Source: UBA10427 sp003500135 (GTDB taxonomy: Bacteria; Bacteroidota; Bacteroidia; Cytophagales; Cyclobacteriaceae). From it: a stretch of 33,356 nt of DNA. The stretch covers positions 1-33,356 of the forward strand of contig CAWZYQ010000028.1 of NCBI GenBank assembly GCA_963966275.1, read 5' to 3'. Of the stretch, positions 32,204 through 33,356 are shown in pieces (within the stretch, counting starts at the first letter, position 1; the number at the start of each line of letters is the position of its first letter). Below the pieces are notes generated by a model, which saw only the letters and a program-made list of their open reading frames with translations, ran no database searches and was not told the origin of the DNA. A program made the position numbers and the translations under genes.

Positions 32204-33356
32204 TTGAGCAAATCCAGAGACCTCACTTCCGGCTCGATCAGGCAACATCTCATACAACTCACCATTCCAATGATCTTTGGATTATTGAGTTTAGTGGCGT
32301 TTAATTTAATAGATACCTATTTCGTGGGGCAATTAGGTGAAGATCAATTAGCTGCTTTAAGCTTCACTTTCCCTGTAATCATGATTATTTTTAGCCTAAT
32401 TCAGGGGATAGGCATTGGCGCCACTGCGCTTATTTCACGCTCTATAGGAAAAAATGACCGCGAAAAGGCAGCCAGGGAAACAACTGATAGTTTATTCCTT
32501 GCAGTAGCGCTGGCAGGTATTTTTGTGGTTGCAGGCCAATTGACAATTAAGCCTACTTTCCGAATGCTGGGAGCTTCTGAAGAAGTATTGCCTTACATAG
32601 TAGAATACATGCAACCCTGGTATTGGGCAATTCTATTTGTGGTTATACCATTCGTTGGAAATAGCGCTATCAGGGCAACCGGTGATGCCCTGACACCAAG
32701 CCTTATCATGTTCTTTGCCGTAGTGATCAATGCCATATTAGATCCTTTACTCATATTTGGTTACGGCCCTTTTCCTGCATTAGGCATTGGGGGCGCTGCT
32801 TATGCCACCGCCATCAGCAGAGGTATGACCATGGTATTGTCACTTCATGTACTGAATAACAGGGAAAAATTGATCACGAGGCATATCCCCAGTTTTGAAG
32901 TACTCAAAGGTTGTTGGAAGTCTATTTTGTATATCGGTTTGCCATCCGGAATATCGCGTATGATCACCCCTCTGGCAGTAGGTGTAGCCACAAAGCTTCT
33001 TGCACAACATTCAGCAGCTGCCGTAGCAGCTTTTGGTGTAGGCACGCGGCTGGAATTCCTGGTTTCCAGTGTTTTAATCGCTCTTTCCGCTTCGATAGGC
33101 CCGATTGTTGGACAGAACTTAGGCAAAAACAATTTTAAAAGGATATCTTCAGCGGTTAAAGAGTCAACATGGTTTGCCATTTTATGGGGCTTTATCTTGT
33201 CGGTTATGCTTGCGATTGTGGCAAAACCTCTTGGAGCACTATTTACCGACAGCCAGGAAGTAGTGGAGTATTTGTCGCTCTATTTGTACATCGTTCCCTT
33301 TTCATTTGGTTTTCAGGGCGTTGTGCTGATTATTAATTCCAGCCTTAATACTTTAA
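32204..33356 (+). CDS. MATE family efflux transporter (3' end outside window)
   Basis: At least 384 aa, cut off by the window end. An Na+- or H+-coupled multidrug exporter with about ten helices present. The N-terminal block reads LTIPMIFGLLSLVAFNLIDT then YFVGQLGEDQLAALSFTFPV, the standard first two helices of MATE proteins; GIGGAAYATAISRGMTMVLS and VGTRLEFLVSSVLIALSASI then GPIVGQNLG mark the end of the first half and the start of the second. There is no ATG upstream of this block: the frame meets TGA at 32171-32173, so translation most likely starts at the TTG at 32204 (MSKSRDLTSGSIRQHLIQLT). It is divergent from the lipid kinase. Confidence 0.92.
   Translation, partial: MSKSRDLTSGSIRQHLIQLTIPMIFGLLSLVAFNLIDTYFVGQLGEDQLAALSFTFPVIMIIFSLIQGIGIGATALISRSIGKNDREKAARETTDSLFLAVALAGIFVVAGQLTIKPTFRMLGASEEVLPYIVEYMQPWYWAILFVVIPFVGNSAIRATGDALTPSLIMFFAVVINAILDPLLIFGYGPFPALGIGGAAYATAISRGMTMVLSLHVLNNREKLITRHIPSFEVLKGCWKSILYIGLPSGISRMITPLAVGVATKLLAQHSAAAVAAFGVGTRLEFLVSSVLIALSASIGPIVGQNLGKNNFKRISSAVKESTWFAILWGFILSVMLAIVAKPLGALFTDSQEVVEYLSLYLYIVPFSFGFQGVVLIINSSLNTL

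Overview
The window looks like a chromosomal segment from a member of the Bacteroidota, most likely an aerobic marine or soil Cytophagales (Fulvivirga/Marivirga-like). The grounds are AT-rich DNA with few Shine-Dalgarno sequences, at least one promoter of the Bacteroidota type (TTG then TAnnTTTG), a remnant of a SprB-type gliding-adhesin repeat, and gene families and gene order typical of that phylum. The assignment is inferred from gene content; no marker gene is present.

Layout. (1) Positions 1-547 hold a decayed fragment of a SprB-repeat adhesin. (2) Positions 548-2806 (minus) carry a PlsC-like acyltransferase and meaB, the chaperone GTPase of methylmalonyl-CoA mutase. (3) Positions 2947-12417 (plus) form one eight-gene operon: methylmalonyl-CoA epimerase, the four subunits of a sodium-pumping methylmalonyl-CoA decarboxylase (alpha, gamma, biotin carrier, beta), a class I CoA-transferase, and both methylmalonyl-CoA mutase subunits, closed by a strong terminator. 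With meaB this is a self-contained succinyl-CoA/propionyl-CoA interconversion module coupled to Na+ export; the CoA-transferase can swap CoA between propionyl-CoA and succinate and close the cycle. (4) Positions 12644-15000 hold a sterol desaturase/fatty acid hydroxylase family protein and a cardiolipin synthase that converge and share a TTAA stop. Four 22-bp tandem repeats lie upstream of the cardiolipin synthase. (5) Positions 15468-16670 hold a small unknown protein with a recognisable promoter, then a 61-aa membrane protein overlapping a short MgtC-type protein behind a palindrome-rich leader. (6) Positions 16750-18034 are a flippase (Wzx/MATE-like) pseudogene with three frameshifts. (7) Positions 18019-21127 (minus) hold two zinc-free MDR oxidoreductases in tandem and an exported Gfo/Idh/MocA protein, with a perfect 14-bp palindrome upstream. 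(8) Positions 21402-26065 are a two-gene unit of a membrane-anchored 939-aa TPR-like protein and a 612-aa TPR protein, function unknown. (9) Positions 26179-26362 are a fold-back (MITE-like) palindromic element between convergent operons. (10) Positions 26368-29665 (minus) hold an SGLT-type sugar symporter, a lipoprotein aldose epimerase, and the first ~45 codons of a dead ribulokinase (araB), the scar of a lost arabinose operon. (11) Positions 29988-33356 hold an exported or membrane protein of unknown function, a stand-alone receiver-domain protein, a lipid kinase, and a MATE efflux pump that starts at TTG and runs off the window.

The most unusual items are the two-gene TPR system, the 22-bp tandem repeats before cls, the fold-back element, the araB scar and the multiply frameshifted flippase. 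No tRNA, rRNA, CRISPR array or intact transposase was found.
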